The notes under the pieces were generated by a model. The model did not search any database. It worked only from the letters and a program-made list of their open reading frames with translations, and was not told where the DNA came from. From an uncultured Sulfitobacter sp. (lineage in GTDB: Bacteria; Pseudomonadota; Alphaproteobacteria; Rhodobacterales; Rhodobacteraceae), in assembly GCA_947492925.1 (NCBI GenBank), contig CANLOQ010000001.1:682001-746000 (forward strand): a stretch of DNA of 64,000 nucleotides, given 5' to 3'. Below, in pieces: positions 16,570 through 25,644 of the stretch. Numbering within the stretch: position 1 is the first letter of the stretch; every line of letters begins with the position of its first letter. Position numbers and translations under genes: made by a program.

Positions 16570-16968
16570 ATGGAATTGATTGCAGATATTTTTCTGGCTG
16601 CGGGCGCGATTGGCGCCGGTTTTTATTGTTTTGTTTTGGGTCGACGGCTGAACCGGTTTAACGATCTGGAAAAAGGTGTTGGCGGCGCAGTGGCGGTCCT
16701 TTCGGCGCAGGTGGACGATCTGACCCGAACGCTGGCATCGGCACAGTCTGCAGCCGGACAGTCTTCAGAACGATTGACGGATCTTGTCGCCCGTGCAGAA
16801 GACGCGGCACGGCAGTTGGAAATGCAGATGGCATCCCTGCATGATCTGCCCGAGACACGGCAGAAACCCCCGGAACCCAAAGCAAGACCTGTAGCGGATC
16901 CACCCACACATGATCAGCCCGGAGAGCCGATGTTTGTCCGGCGTCGTGTAGAAAGCGAGGTGCATTGA
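16570..16968 (+). CDS. Unknown flagellar-cluster protein with one membrane helix and coiled coil
   Basis: A 132-residue protein not recognised by family. The first about 25 residues form a membrane helix (ELIADIFLAAGAIGAGFYCFVLGRR), followed by a heptad-like stretch (VLSAQVDDLTRTLASAQSAAGQSSERLTDLVARAEDAARQLEMQM when read in pieces) and a Pro-rich, charged tail. It begins ten bases after fliL and ends one base before the motE-like ATG, so it belongs to the stator/accessory operon. Topology suggests a cytoplasmic coiled coil tethered to the inner membrane. A structural or motor accessory role is inferred from position alone. Confidence 0.6.
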   Translation: MELIADIFLAAGAIGAGFYCFVLGRRLNRFNDLEKGVGGAVAVLSAQVDDLTRTLASAQSAAGQSSERLTDLVARAEDAARQLEMQMASLHDLPETRQKPPEPKARPVADPPTHDQPGEPMFVRRRVESEVH

Positions 16969-16969
16969 A

Positions 16970-17590
16970 ATGGCGAAAAAAATGCGAAAGAACCGCCGCA
17001 GAGGACGTGGAGCGATATTGGTTCTTACGGTGATGCTCCTTAGTTCTGCTTTGCTTCGGCTGGGGTCGGGCGCGGGAAGCGTGCTCGCCGATGCGGCGCG
17101 CCAGATGCCAAAGCCCGACGCTGCGAACACGGAACCAAGCAGGCGCAGCGCGGTACCCGGTCCGGAGGTGACACTGGATCGTCCGCGCGCGGCCGGTCTT
17201 TTGGCGGCGCTTCAAGAACGGGAAGAGCGCGTTAAACAGCGAGAAGAGCAAATTGCCATGCGCAGCAAGGCCCTTGCCGTAGCAGACGCCGAAATCACCA
17301 AACGGCTGGAAAAGCTCAAGGAAGCGGAAAACAATTTACGCCAGACGCTCGCACTTGCCGACGGAGCGGCCGAAGACGATCTGGCCCGCCTGACCGCGGT
17401 TTATGAGAACATGAAACCAAAAGATGCTGCGGCTTTGTTTGCTGCGATGGAACCTGACTTTGCTGCCGGATTTTTGGGGCGAATGCGTCCGGATGCAGCC
17501 GCGGCGGTCATGACGGGTCTGCCACCTGATATCGCCTATTCGATCAGCGTTATCCTCGCCGGTCGAAACGCGACAGCGCCAAAAAGCTGA
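16970..17590 (+). CDS. MotE-like protein (MgtE-N-type domain), flagellar motor accessory
   Basis: A 206-residue protein with a basic N-terminus, one membrane or signal-type helix at about 14-33, a long charged coiled coil (LQEREERVKQREEQIAMRSK, residues about 80-130) and a C-terminal MgtE-N-like domain (YENMKPKDAAALFAAMEPDFAAGFLGRMRPDAAAAV). This architecture matches MotE, which in rhizobia is a periplasmic chaperone for the motility protein MotC. Here it lies directly before motA and the exported 776-residue protein, which would be its natural client. The assignment to MotE is by architecture and context. Confidence 0.7.
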   Translation: MAKKMRKNRRRGRGAILVLTVMLLSSALLRLGSGAGSVLADAARQMPKPDAANTEPSRRSAVPGPEVTLDRPRAAGLLAALQEREERVKQREEQIAMRSKALAVADAEITKRLEKLKEAENNLRQTLALADGAAEDDLARLTAVYENMKPKDAAALFAAMEPDFAAGFLGRMRPDAAAAVMTGLPPDIAYSISVILAGRNATAPKS

Positions 17591-17658
17591 ACGGCAAGAG
17601 GTTTTCTTAACTCCTGTTTGGCAATATCGCGGACAGTTATTTTCGGATTGGGGCACAT

Positions 17659-18528
17659 ATGATCGGCATTGTCGGAATCGTCATGATTTTTGTCATGGTA
17701 TTTGGCGGCTATCTGGCCGCCGGTGGCAAAATGGGGATTATCCTCAAGGCATTGCCGTTTGAGATGACCATGATTGGGGGGGCGGCTGTAGGTGCTTTCC
17801 TAATCGGCAACGATGGCCCTGCCATCAAACACACGATCAAGGATATCGGCAAAGTCTTTAAGGGACCCAAGTGGAAGCCTGACGACTATAGGGATCTCCT
17901 GTGCCTCCTTTTTGAGCTGATCCGCCTGGCACGGCAGAACCCTGTCGCAATTGAAGAGCACATTGAAGCCCCAGCGGAGTCCTCAATCTTCTCGAAATAC
18001 CCCAAAATCATGTCCGACAAAGAAGCCGTCGCGTTGATCTGTGACACCATGCGTTCAGCGTCAATGAATTATGATGACCCCCATCAAGTTGAAGAAGTTC
18101 TCGAAAAGCGGATGGAGGCGAATGCCCATCACGCAATGCATTCAAGCCATGCTTTGCAAACAATGGCCGATGGTCTGCCCGCGCTTGGTATCGTTGCTGC
18201 TGTGCTCGGCGTCATCAAAACGATGGCGTCGATTGACCAACCCCCCGAAGTGCTGGGCAAACTGATTGGCGGCGCACTCGTCGGCACATTCCTGGGCGTT
18301 TTTCTGGCCTACGGTCTGGTTGGTCCCTTCGCGGCAAAGGTCAAGAATGTCACGGAAGATGAAGCAAACTTCTATCAATTGATCCGTGAAGTTCTCGTGG
18401 CCAATCTCCATAACCATGCAACCAATATTTGCATTGAAGTAGGTCGTCAAAACACACCCTCGCACAGACGACCATCATTCTCTGACCTAGAAGAGGCGCT
18501 CAAATCCATCAAACAGGAAGCCGCATGA
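17659..18528 (+). CDS. motA: Flagellar motor stator protein MotA
   Basis: MotA and MotB form the proton channel that turns the rotor. The 289-residue product has four membrane helices: two near the N-terminus (IGIVGIVMIFVMVFGGYL; MTMIGGAAVGAFLIG), then a large cytoplasmic loop with charged residues for rotor contact, and two helices in GLPALGIVAAVLGVIKTM and GKLIGGALVGTFLGVFLAYGLVGP. Start is the ATG at 17659. Its TGA overlaps the ATG of the next gene (ATGA), so the downstream 776-residue protein is probably made in step with MotA. A weak CtrA-like box (two mismatches) lies at 17607-17621. Confidence 0.96.
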   Translation: MIGIVGIVMIFVMVFGGYLAAGGKMGIILKALPFEMTMIGGAAVGAFLIGNDGPAIKHTIKDIGKVFKGPKWKPDDYRDLLCLLFELIRLARQNPVAIEEHIEAPAESSIFSKYPKIMSDKEAVALICDTMRSASMNYDDPHQVEEVLEKRMEANAHHAMHSSHALQTMADGLPALGIVAAVLGVIKTMASIDQPPEVLGKLIGGALVGTFLGVFLAYGLVGPFAAKVKNVTEDEANFYQLIREVLVANLHNHATNICIEVGRQNTPSHRRPSFSDLEEALKSIKQEAA

Positions 18529-20855
18529 GGGCTCTTGCTGTCATCTTCGTGGGAATGTTGGCCCTTCTGCCTTTGGCCGTCACAGCGCAGCAACCCACCG
18601 TACTGTCAGGTGAGCATGATGGGTTCAGTAGACTAGTGGCACCACTACCACGCGGTGCCGAATGGCAAGTCACACAAACTAATCTGTCCGTAAATTTTCA
18701 GATCAGCGGATATTCAGGGGGCTTCGATGTCAGCGATGTTTTTGAGCTGATCCCACGGGACCGGGTCGAAACGATAACTGCTGCGTCCGACGGTTTCGCG
18801 CTGACCCTCGGGTGTGCCTGCAGGGTCGCGGCGTTCGTTGCACGCGACAGTTTTGTCGTTCTTGATATTGCGTCAGCGGGTATTACTCGCTCTGTTCCCT
18901 TTATTCCCGTGACGTCAGTTGCGCAGAATATTTCGACTGAATCCGCCATCTTTTCCCCGTCAGCAATTTCTCCTTCATCTGTCCCGTCTTCCGAAACGCG
19001 TAACACGAACACAACGGGAGTGCTTCCCGTGGTTCTGCCCCGTCAAAGCATGACGTCTCCTTCCGCCGCGCTGTCTCCAATGGAATTACCGCTTCTCGCA
19101 CGCGACCCGTTGAGCACCGTAGAACAAGCTGTTCTGGATGAAATTCAGCAACGATTGGCTCAAGAAGTTGGCTCCGCTGCAACACGTGGCGTCCTTGATC
19201 CCGTTCCGGGGATTGGTCTGAACCGTTCTGCCCAACGTGGAACGTCCACTGAAGAAAAGCCCGAGAAAAGGTCGGCTGTTTCGCTTCCTCAGAACGTTGC
19301 AGGGCTTGTGAACAATGTGCGCATCACAACCAGCAACGACATATCCCTGCTCGATCGTGAGATTGGGGAACGGCAATCAATAACCGGTTTTGTCTGCCCG
19401 GCGGACGCTGTGGTTGATCTTGCAGGATGGGCAGATGGCAACGCATTCGGCACGGCAGTTGGGGCAGCACAAAGAGACCTCTATCGAGAATTTGACAGGC
19501 TCGACACCAAGGCGGCGCTCAAACTTGCACGCATATATCTGCATTTTGGTTTTGGGGCCGAAGCGGAGCGCACGCTTTTGTTGGACCCAAAACTGGCAAA
19601 GGACCACAGGCTGTTGTCGGATATCGCGGCGATCATGGAAGACGGATATGCCCCGGCGGACAGCATTCTGCCGTCCCTTCTCGATTGTAACACAGATATT
19701 GCTCTGTGGGCATTTCTGGCGCGGGAAGAGCTGAATGTTCCGCGTTCGATTGATGCAAGCGCTGCCTTGCTGGCGCTGAATAAATTGCCGGTGCATCTGC
19801 GCAAATTCTTGGCTCCGGCGCTTAGCCGTAGATTGCTTTCCCACGGTGATACAGAAGCTGCGGCGACTGCTTTGCGCAATCTTGAACGGCTGCCATCAGA
19901 ATTGCCCACTGCCGCAAAAATGGAACAGGCGAAGATCGCGTTGGATCAGGGCGCGATGGAACGGGGCAATGCGAAGCTGAAAGATGTCATTGATGACAAT
20001 GTCGTCGAGTCGCCAGAGGCGTTAATTGCTTTGATCGACGCGAAGCTGGCCAGCGACCAGCCCATTGATAACGAGACAGCGATTCTGGTCGAAGCATTCG
20101 CAAAAGAACTGCAAAATGACGCTCTTGGTCCCGATCTACGCCGTGCTCATGTGTTGGCACTGGTAAAATCCGGCCAATTCGAGCGGGCTTTTCAAGCAAC
20201 GTCAGAGCTGGGTGGTGACGGCGAAGATGACGCGGCCATCTCGCTGCGTCTTCGGTTGCTGCAGGAATTGACCCAATCTGCGGATGACATCGTTTTTCTG
20301 GATCATGTGTTTGACCGTTCCGCGCGCGATATTGACCGACTTGCGATACGACAAAAAATTCTACTTGCCGAAAGACTGCTTGATCTCGGCTTTGCAGCCC
20401 GCGCAGATACTGTTTTGCAAGGGATTCCGAGGCGCCCAAGGAGTAACGTTCGCCAAAGCCTGGAGGCACGCGTGGCACTCGCACTTGGCCAACCAATGCG
20501 GGTCGCAAGCGCGCTGTTAGATCTGTCAGGGCAGGACGTCGATACACTCAGGGGCAAAGCGAAAGAAATGGAAGGAGATCATGCCGCCGCGTTCATGTAT
20601 TTTCAGCGCGCGCAACAACAGCAGGATGCAACGCGCGCGGCTTGGCTTTCAGACGAGTGGCGCTCCCAGCCCGTTGCGGATGACACGGTTTATGCACCCA
20701 TGATACTAATTATTGATGCAGCGGTTGAGCCATCACCACAACGTACGGGGATGCTGGGACGCAGCGCTGCAGCGATCCAAGAAAGTGAACAGGCGCGGCA
20801 GGTTTTACTCGATTTGCTACGCGCGCCTGAGCTGGAGCTTTCAGATGGCAGGTGA
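18525..20855 (+). CDS. Exported 776-residue alpha-solenoid protein coupled to motA; function unknown
   Basis: A Sec signal peptide (about 22 residues, ending VTAQ) leads a beta-rich N-terminal domain (about 25-130), a Ser/Thr/Pro-rich linker (about 135-250) and a long helical region (about 300-740) with repeated Ala/Leu helix pairs like a TPR/SEL1-type solenoid (for example AALKLARIYLHFGFGAEAERTL and ADTVLQG). A Cys pair in GCACRV and another in the solenoid may form disulfides. The start overlaps the motA stop (ATGA). Position after a MotE-like chaperone gene and motA suggests a periplasmic motor protein analogous to rhizobial MotC, but I recognise no direct homology; MotC itself is much shorter. 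Confidence 0.7.
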   Translation: MRALAVIFVGMLALLPLAVTAQQPTVLSGEHDGFSRLVAPLPRGAEWQVTQTNLSVNFQISGYSGGFDVSDVFELIPRDRVETITAASDGFALTLGCACRVAAFVARDSFVVLDIASAGITRSVPFIPVTSVAQNISTESAIFSPSAISPSSVPSSETRNTNTTGVLPVVLPRQSMTSPSAALSPMELPLLARDPLSTVEQAVLDEIQQRLAQEVGSAATRGVLDPVPGIGLNRSAQRGTSTEEKPEKRSAVSLPQNVAGLVNNVRITTSNDISLLDREIGERQSITGFVCPADAVVDLAGWADGNAFGTAVGAAQRDLYREFDRLDTKAALKLARIYLHFGFGAEAERTLLLDPKLAKDHRLLSDIAAIMEDGYAPADSILPSLLDCNTDIALWAFLAREELNVPRSIDASAALLALNKLPVHLRKFLAPALSRRLLSHGDTEAAATALRNLERLPSELPTAAKMEQAKIALDQGAMERGNAKLKDVIDDNVVESPEALIALIDAKLASDQPIDNETAILVEAFAKELQNDALGPDLRRAHVLALVKSGQFERAFQATSELGGDGEDDAAISLRLRLLQELTQSADDIVFLDHVFDRSARDIDRLAIRQKILLAERLLDLGFAARADTVLQGIPRRPRSNVRQSLEARVALALGQPMRVASALLDLSGQDVDTLRGKAKEMEGDHAAAFMYFQRAQQQQDATRAAWLSDEWRSQPVADDTVYAPMILIIDAAVEPSPQRTGMLGRSAAAIQESEQARQVLLDLLRAPELELSDGR

Positions 20856-20997
20856 GCTATTGTCTGTGTGCAAAAATCCAATACAGCCGTTTGATACTAC
20901 GATATCTGGGTATGGCTTCTTTCAGGCTGGTCACTAAAAATAAACGAACACACCCTAGCGTCCTTTATATCACAGAACGTGATCTTGGAGACGCAGA

Positions 20998-21711
20998 ATG
21001 CAGAAACCCTCTTGGCTTCGCGATAGGACTATCAAAGCGGTTTATTTCCGAATTGTCGTATGCTCGGCAGTCCTTTTACCTACGTTCACGACTGCGCAAG
21101 ACACCCCTGCCGATCTTTGCTTCAGGGCCGCGCAGGAGATTTCGACGGAAACCGATGTTCCGATAGAGGTTCTCTTGGCCCTTGGTGAAGCTGCCCACGG
21201 ACAAAATAGCCACACCCACCTTGCCCGTTGGCCCTGGACAGTCACCTTGCAAGGCCGAAGCATTTGGTTTGACACCGAGAACCAATCACAGAATTTTATT
21301 TTTCGTCATTTCAAGTCAGGCCTGCGCCGTTTTGACGTCGGGTGCTTTCAAGTCAGTTACCGTTGGCACGGGCATGCGTTCCAATCCATCGAGGCTCTGT
21401 TCGACCCAAAAGCCAGTGGCCGATACGCGGCTGGCATTATTGTCAAACTTCATCAGAAATATGGCGATTGGAAAGAAGCAATTGCTGCCTATCGGGCGCG
21501 CACCACACCCTTCGCGCGGCGGCACGCAGAGCGCTTCGCAGCCATCGACGGTGGCTTGCCTGACATCATGCTGATCAAACAGGAGGCTGCACCCGCTCAG
21601 CCAGAAATGCCAATCCCACCTTTGGAAAAGGGAGGCGTGGGGTCTCTTGTGCCGCTTGCAGCTTCCGTTGGAACAAGCTTGTTCCACACCGTAAGTGGGG
21701 CTGAGTTTTGA
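20998..21711 (+). CDS. Transglycosylase SLT-like protein (flagellar SltF-type), catalytic Glu apparently missing
   Basis: A 237-residue protein with an N-terminal membrane or signal segment (about 15-35) and an SLT-like fold: VPIEVLLALGEAAHG, WPWTVTLQGRSIWF, RRFDVGCFQVSYRWHG, YAAGIIVKLHQKYGDWKEAIAAYRAR. The flagellar SltF-type enzymes of Rhodobacteraceae open the peptidoglycan for the rod. From the family pattern I remember (a TETG motif at the active site), the catalytic Glu position is Ala here, with a Glu two residues earlier. GGAG precedes the ATG. The stop overlaps the TTG start of flhA. Enzyme or pseudo-enzyme status is unresolved. Confidence 0.75.
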   Translation: MQKPSWLRDRTIKAVYFRIVVCSAVLLPTFTTAQDTPADLCFRAAQEISTETDVPIEVLLALGEAAHGQNSHTHLARWPWTVTLQGRSIWFDTENQSQNFIFRHFKSGLRRFDVGCFQVSYRWHGHAFQSIEALFDPKASGRYAAGIIVKLHQKYGDWKEAIAAYRARTTPFARRHAERFAAIDGGLPDIMLIKQEAAPAQPEMPIPPLEKGGVGSLVPLAASVGTSLFHTVSGAEF

Positions 21712-23792
21712 AGGGGTTTTCAGCTGGCGGGTTATTCAACCCTACAATCCTTTTGGCGATGGCCCTGATGGCCGTCATCGTAATGATGATCATGCCGATG
21801 CCGTCTTGGGTTCTTGATACCGGCCTTGCCCTTTCATTTGCGCTCGCCATCCTGATCTTCACGGTTACGCTCTTCATCGAACGACCGCTCGATTTCTCGG
21901 CCTTTCCCACGATCCTGCTGACTTCCCTCATGCTGCGTTTGTCGCTGAATGTTTCGTCAACCAAGCTCATCATCGGAGAAGGCCATACCGGTACAAATGC
22001 GGCCGGTGATGTGATTGAAAGCTTTGCGCAATTCGTGATGGGTGGCTCAGTTTTTCTTGGCCTTGTTGTATTTTGCGTATTGCTGATCGTGAATTTCATG
22101 GTCATCAACAAAGGCGCAACCCGCATGGCGGAAGTGGGCGCGCGGTTTGCATTGGACGCGATGCCGGGCAAGCAGATGGCGATCGACAGCGATATCTCAG
22201 CCGGCGCGATTACCCATCAGGAAGCCAAGGAAAGACGCGAGCGAGAACAACAGGAAACCACCTTTTTTGGTTCGCTTGATGGCGCGTCAAAATTCGTCAA
22301 AGGGGATGCCGTCGCTGGTCTACTGATTACGTTGCTCAACCTTGTGGCAGGCTTGATCATGGGGATCGTGGTCCATGACATGCCCATTGGGGCGGCATTT
22401 GAAACATATTCGATCCTTACGGTGGGTGACGGCCTTGTTTCACAGATCCCTGCCGTGATCATTTCAATCGCATCCGCGCTGCTGCTTGCACGGGGCGGCA
22501 CACACGGCGCAACCGACTTGGCTCTTTTCTCACAACTCAGCAAATACCCATCGGCACTGGTCACCGTTGCGCTTTTGATGATCGCTTTCGGCCTCTTTCC
22601 GGGGCTGCCATTCCTACCTTTTGTGCTGGGCGGCCTGGTGCTGGCCGTTGTTGCCTACTTTGGATATCAAACCAACAAAGCCCACCACTTAAGCGCAGAT
22701 CAGCCAGAAGGTGAAGCCACCTTACCGCCTGAAAAATCAATGGGTGATATCCTGGAGCTTGACGACATTCATGTCGAGTTTTCCCCGGATTTGGTAAACA
22801 TGGTTCTTGATCCGGGCACGGGGCTAAACACGCGCATTTCAAAAATGCGGCGGCATGTGGCTTCGGTCTTTGGACTTATCCTCCCGGAAATACGCCTTAC
22901 GGATAATTCCGCACTTGGCGCGGGCGTTTACGTGATCCGCATTCAGGGCGTCGAACAAGCCCGTGCAGAACTCAACCCAGATCAAATGCTTGCACTTGCA
23001 CCCGAAGATCGCAGCATATTGCCAGAGGGCACAGATACCACCGAGCCCGTCTACGGTGCGCCCGCCCGGTGGATCAGCAACAAGGATCAAGAGACCGCAG
23101 CGTTGGCAGGCGTAACGCTAGTGACTCCTACCGAAATTCTGGCGACACATCTGCTTGAGGTCGTGAAGAACAACTTCAGCCGACTGCTTACAATGAAATC
23201 CCTGCGCCGGACATTGAACGAAATGACGAATATCTCTGATCCGCAACGGTCAGAGGCAAACCGCAAATTGCTGGATGAAATGATCCCGGACAAGGTGCCA
23301 ATTGACGTGCTGCATGCTGTCTTACGACTTTTGCTGGATGAACAAGTTTCTATCCGGAACCTGCCGCTGATCCTTGAAGCGGTATCAGAAGCGCGCGGAC
23401 AGAATGCACAGCCAGAGGCGATTTGCGAACATGTTCGACAACGGCTCGGTTTTCAATTGGTCGCGGAAATGCGGCGTGTCGACGGGACTGTCCCACTGAT
23501 ACAGCTCGCCCCGGAATGGGAGGACACGTTTAACACCTATCAGGTGGAAAGCGACCGCGGCTTTGACATTGCCTTGCCACCGGAATTGTTCAATCAGCTT
23601 GCCCAGCGCGCCTTGGAAAAGCTGAATGATGCCAGCCACAATGGCATCTACGCAGCGCTGGTAACGAATACCCGCAGGCGGAGGTTCCTGCGCACTGTTA
23701 TGCGATCCAAAGGCATTTCGAACCCGGTCCTGTCTTTCGAAGAAATCGGACTCGACGCGCGGCCTTCGCTTGTCGGGGTCATCGCCGCGTGA
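21708..23792 (+). CDS. flhA: Flagellar type III export protein FlhA
   Basis: FlhA is the large export-gate protein that uses the proton gradient and docks chaperone-substrate complexes. The 694-residue product has about eight membrane helices in the first about 320 residues, with the FHIPEP-family blocks LDFSAFPTILLTSLMLRLSLNVSSTKLIL-like and GARFALDAMPGKQMAIDSDISAGAI (both very conserved), then a four-subdomain cytoplasmic part. Start is a TTG at 21708 inside the sequence TTGA shared with the previous stop, with GGGG upstream. It is coupled in turn to fliR by GTGA. Confidence 0.96.
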   Translation: MKGFSAGGLFNPTILLAMALMAVIVMMIMPMPSWVLDTGLALSFALAILIFTVTLFIERPLDFSAFPTILLTSLMLRLSLNVSSTKLIIGEGHTGTNAAGDVIESFAQFVMGGSVFLGLVVFCVLLIVNFMVINKGATRMAEVGARFALDAMPGKQMAIDSDISAGAITHQEAKERREREQQETTFFGSLDGASKFVKGDAVAGLLITLLNLVAGLIMGIVVHDMPIGAAFETYSILTVGDGLVSQIPAVIISIASALLLARGGTHGATDLALFSQLSKYPSALVTVALLMIAFGLFPGLPFLPFVLGGLVLAVVAYFGYQTNKAHHLSADQPEGEATLPPEKSMGDILELDDIHVEFSPDLVNMVLDPGTGLNTRISKMRRHVASVFGLILPEIRLTDNSALGAGVYVIRIQGVEQARAELNPDQMLALAPEDRSILPEGTDTTEPVYGAPARWISNKDQETAALAGVTLVTPTEILATHLLEVVKNNFSRLLTMKSLRRTLNEMTNISDPQRSEANRKLLDEMIPDKVPIDVLHAVLRLLLDEQVSIRNLPLILEAVSEARGQNAQPEAICEHVRQRLGFQLVAEMRRVDGTVPLIQLAPEWEDTFNTYQVESDRGFDIALPPELFNQLAQRALEKLNDASHNGIYAALVTNTRRRRFLRTVMRSKGISNPVLSFEEIGLDARPSLVGVIAA

Positions 23793-24562
23793 TCACGCAA
23801 CTCGCAGAGCTATTAGAGATCACCCGAGCAATGCTGTGGCATGGCATTGCCGTTTTTCTCCGGGTTGGTGCGCTGGTCGCGCTCATGCCCGCCTTCGGAG
23901 AACGGACGGTTCCAACACGGATCAAGCTAGTCATCATTCTTTGCTTTGCACTGATAATCGCCCCCGCCCTACCCAACATGCCAATAAATCCCGGACCGGA
24001 CATGTTTTTTTGGCTCGCCATCACCGAAACGCTTGCTGGACTGCTTCTTGGGATTGGAATTCGCCTCTTTATTCTTGCGTTGCAAACCGCCGGATCAATT
24101 GCGGCGCAATCTACATCGCTGTCACAAATTCTGGGCGGTGCCGCAGCAGACCCGTTGCCTGCGATGGGCTATATTCTGATCATCGCAGGGTTGGCTTTGG
24201 CAGTAATGGCCGGACTGCATGTCAAAGCGGCATCGTTGATCATTCTTTCTTACGATTTGCTTCCAATGGGGCAACTTCCCACGGGATCCGTTGTTTCGAC
24301 CTGGGGCGTGTCCCAGATCAGCCAGGCGTTCGCGTTGGCATTTACGTTGGCGGCACCCTTCGTCATTCTGTCGGTTCTTTACAATCTTGCCTTGGGCGCG
24401 ATCAACAAGGCGATGCCGCAACTGATGGTCGCTTTCGTCGGTGCGCCGGTTATCACCGCAGGCGGCCTTTTCGTTCTCCTCCTCGCCGCCCCTTTTATGC
24501 TGGAACACTGGATGCGCGGTCTTGATGCCTATTTGGCCAACCCATACCGGACCCAACCATGA
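23789..24562 (+). CDS. fliR: Flagellar type III export gate protein FliR
   Basis: FliR completes the FliP-FliQ-FliR core of the export gate in the inner membrane. The 257-residue product shows about six hydrophobic helices and the family features RVGALVALMPAFGERTVPTRIKLVI near the N-terminus and FALAFTLAAPFVILSVLYNLALGAINKAMPQLMV in the second half. Start is the GTG at 23789 overlapping the flhA stop; its own stop overlaps the flhB ATG (ATGA). Confidence 0.95.
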   Translation: MITQLAELLEITRAMLWHGIAVFLRVGALVALMPAFGERTVPTRIKLVIILCFALIIAPALPNMPINPGPDMFFWLAITETLAGLLLGIGIRLFILALQTAGSIAAQSTSLSQILGGAAADPLPAMGYILIIAGLALAVMAGLHVKAASLIILSYDLLPMGQLPTGSVVSTWGVSQISQAFALAFTLAAPFVILSVLYNLALGAINKAMPQLMVAFVGAPVITAGGLFVLLLAAPFMLEHWMRGLDAYLANPYRTQP

Positions 24563-25644
24563 CAGGGCAGGAGGACAGCAGTTCAAAGACGTTTGAGGCG
24601 ACACCCCAAAAACTTCTTGAAGCACGCAAGAAGGGTGAGATCGCCAAGTCCACCGACCTGCTGACAGCAGCGGGATATGCCGGGTTGCTGGTTGCATTTC
24701 TGATGGCGGGAGCGTCAGGAATGCGCACGGCAGGGACGGCGATGATGGTGATGATTGACCAGTCGGCCGACCTCGCACCGCTGTTTTTTTCCGGTGATGC
24801 TGCCGCTCCAATGGCGGGTTTGTTCATCCCGATGATCATTGGGTTTGGCCCGCTTTTTTTTCTGCCTGCAATTGGTGTGATTCTTGCTGTCTTTGCTCAG
24901 CGCGCCTGGGTCTTTGCGCCAAGCAAACTCGAGCCAAAGCTATCGCGCATATCAATGATCTCGAACGCCAAAAACAAATTTGGTCGAGCAGGTCTTTTTG
25001 AATGGGTCAAGAGCTTCACCAAGCTGTTATTTTATTCCATTTGTCTGGCAATCTTCATCGTTCTTGAAATGGACGATATGGTTGCCGTGCTACAGACGTC
25101 GCCTCAGATGGCGCTGTCACTGCTGGCCCAGCTGTGTATGGCGTTCCTGCTGGTGGTCGTTCTGATCTCAGGAGCGATTGGGGGCATTGACGCTGTGTGG
25201 CAGCATTTCGAACATCTGCGCAAAAACAGGATGTCCCACAAAGAAATCGCGGACGAAACCAAGAACGCCGAAGGCGACCCCCATATGAAACAGGAAAGAC
25301 GCCAGCGTGCGATGGCGCTTTCCCAGAACCAGATGATGGCAGAGGTGCGCGAGGCCGATGTCATAATCGTGAACCCGACCCATTACGCGGTTGCCCTGAA
25401 ATGGAGCGGTGCGCGCGGGGCCGCGCCGATTGTCGTTGCCAAGGGTGTCGATGAAATGGCCAAGGCGATCCGGGAAACCGCCCAAAGCGCCGGCGTGCCG
25501 ATCCACAGTGATCCACCAACGGCGCGGTCGCTTTTCGCGACAACCGAAGTCGGAGAACAGATCACTCCCGACTTTTACCGCGCCGTTGCCGCATCGATAC
25601 GTTTTGCCGAAGCGATGCGACAGCGGGCGAAAGGCGCGCTATGA
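24559..25644 (+). CDS. flhB: Flagellar type III export switch protein FlhB
   Basis: FlhB sits in the export gate and switches substrate class from rod/hook to filament proteins after self-cleavage. The 361-residue product has an N-terminal cytoplasmic KTFEATPQKLLEARKKGE motif, four membrane helices (about 35-55, 85-112, 150-172, 185-207) and the C-terminal domain with the autocleavage motif Asn272-Pro-Thr-His. The length-measuring partner FliK is at 35509. ATGA overlaps link it to fliR upstream and to the coiled-coil gene downstream. Confidence 0.96.
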   Translation: MTGQEDSSSKTFEATPQKLLEARKKGEIAKSTDLLTAAGYAGLLVAFLMAGASGMRTAGTAMMVMIDQSADLAPLFFSGDAAAPMAGLFIPMIIGFGPLFFLPAIGVILAVFAQRAWVFAPSKLEPKLSRISMISNAKNKFGRAGLFEWVKSFTKLLFYSICLAIFIVLEMDDMVAVLQTSPQMALSLLAQLCMAFLLVVVLISGAIGGIDAVWQHFEHLRKNRMSHKEIADETKNAEGDPHMKQERRQRAMALSQNQMMAEVREADVIIVNPTHYAVALKWSGARGAAPIVVAKGVDEMAKAIRETAQSAGVPIHSDPPTARSLFATTEVGEQITPDFYRAVAASIRFAEAMRQRAKGAL

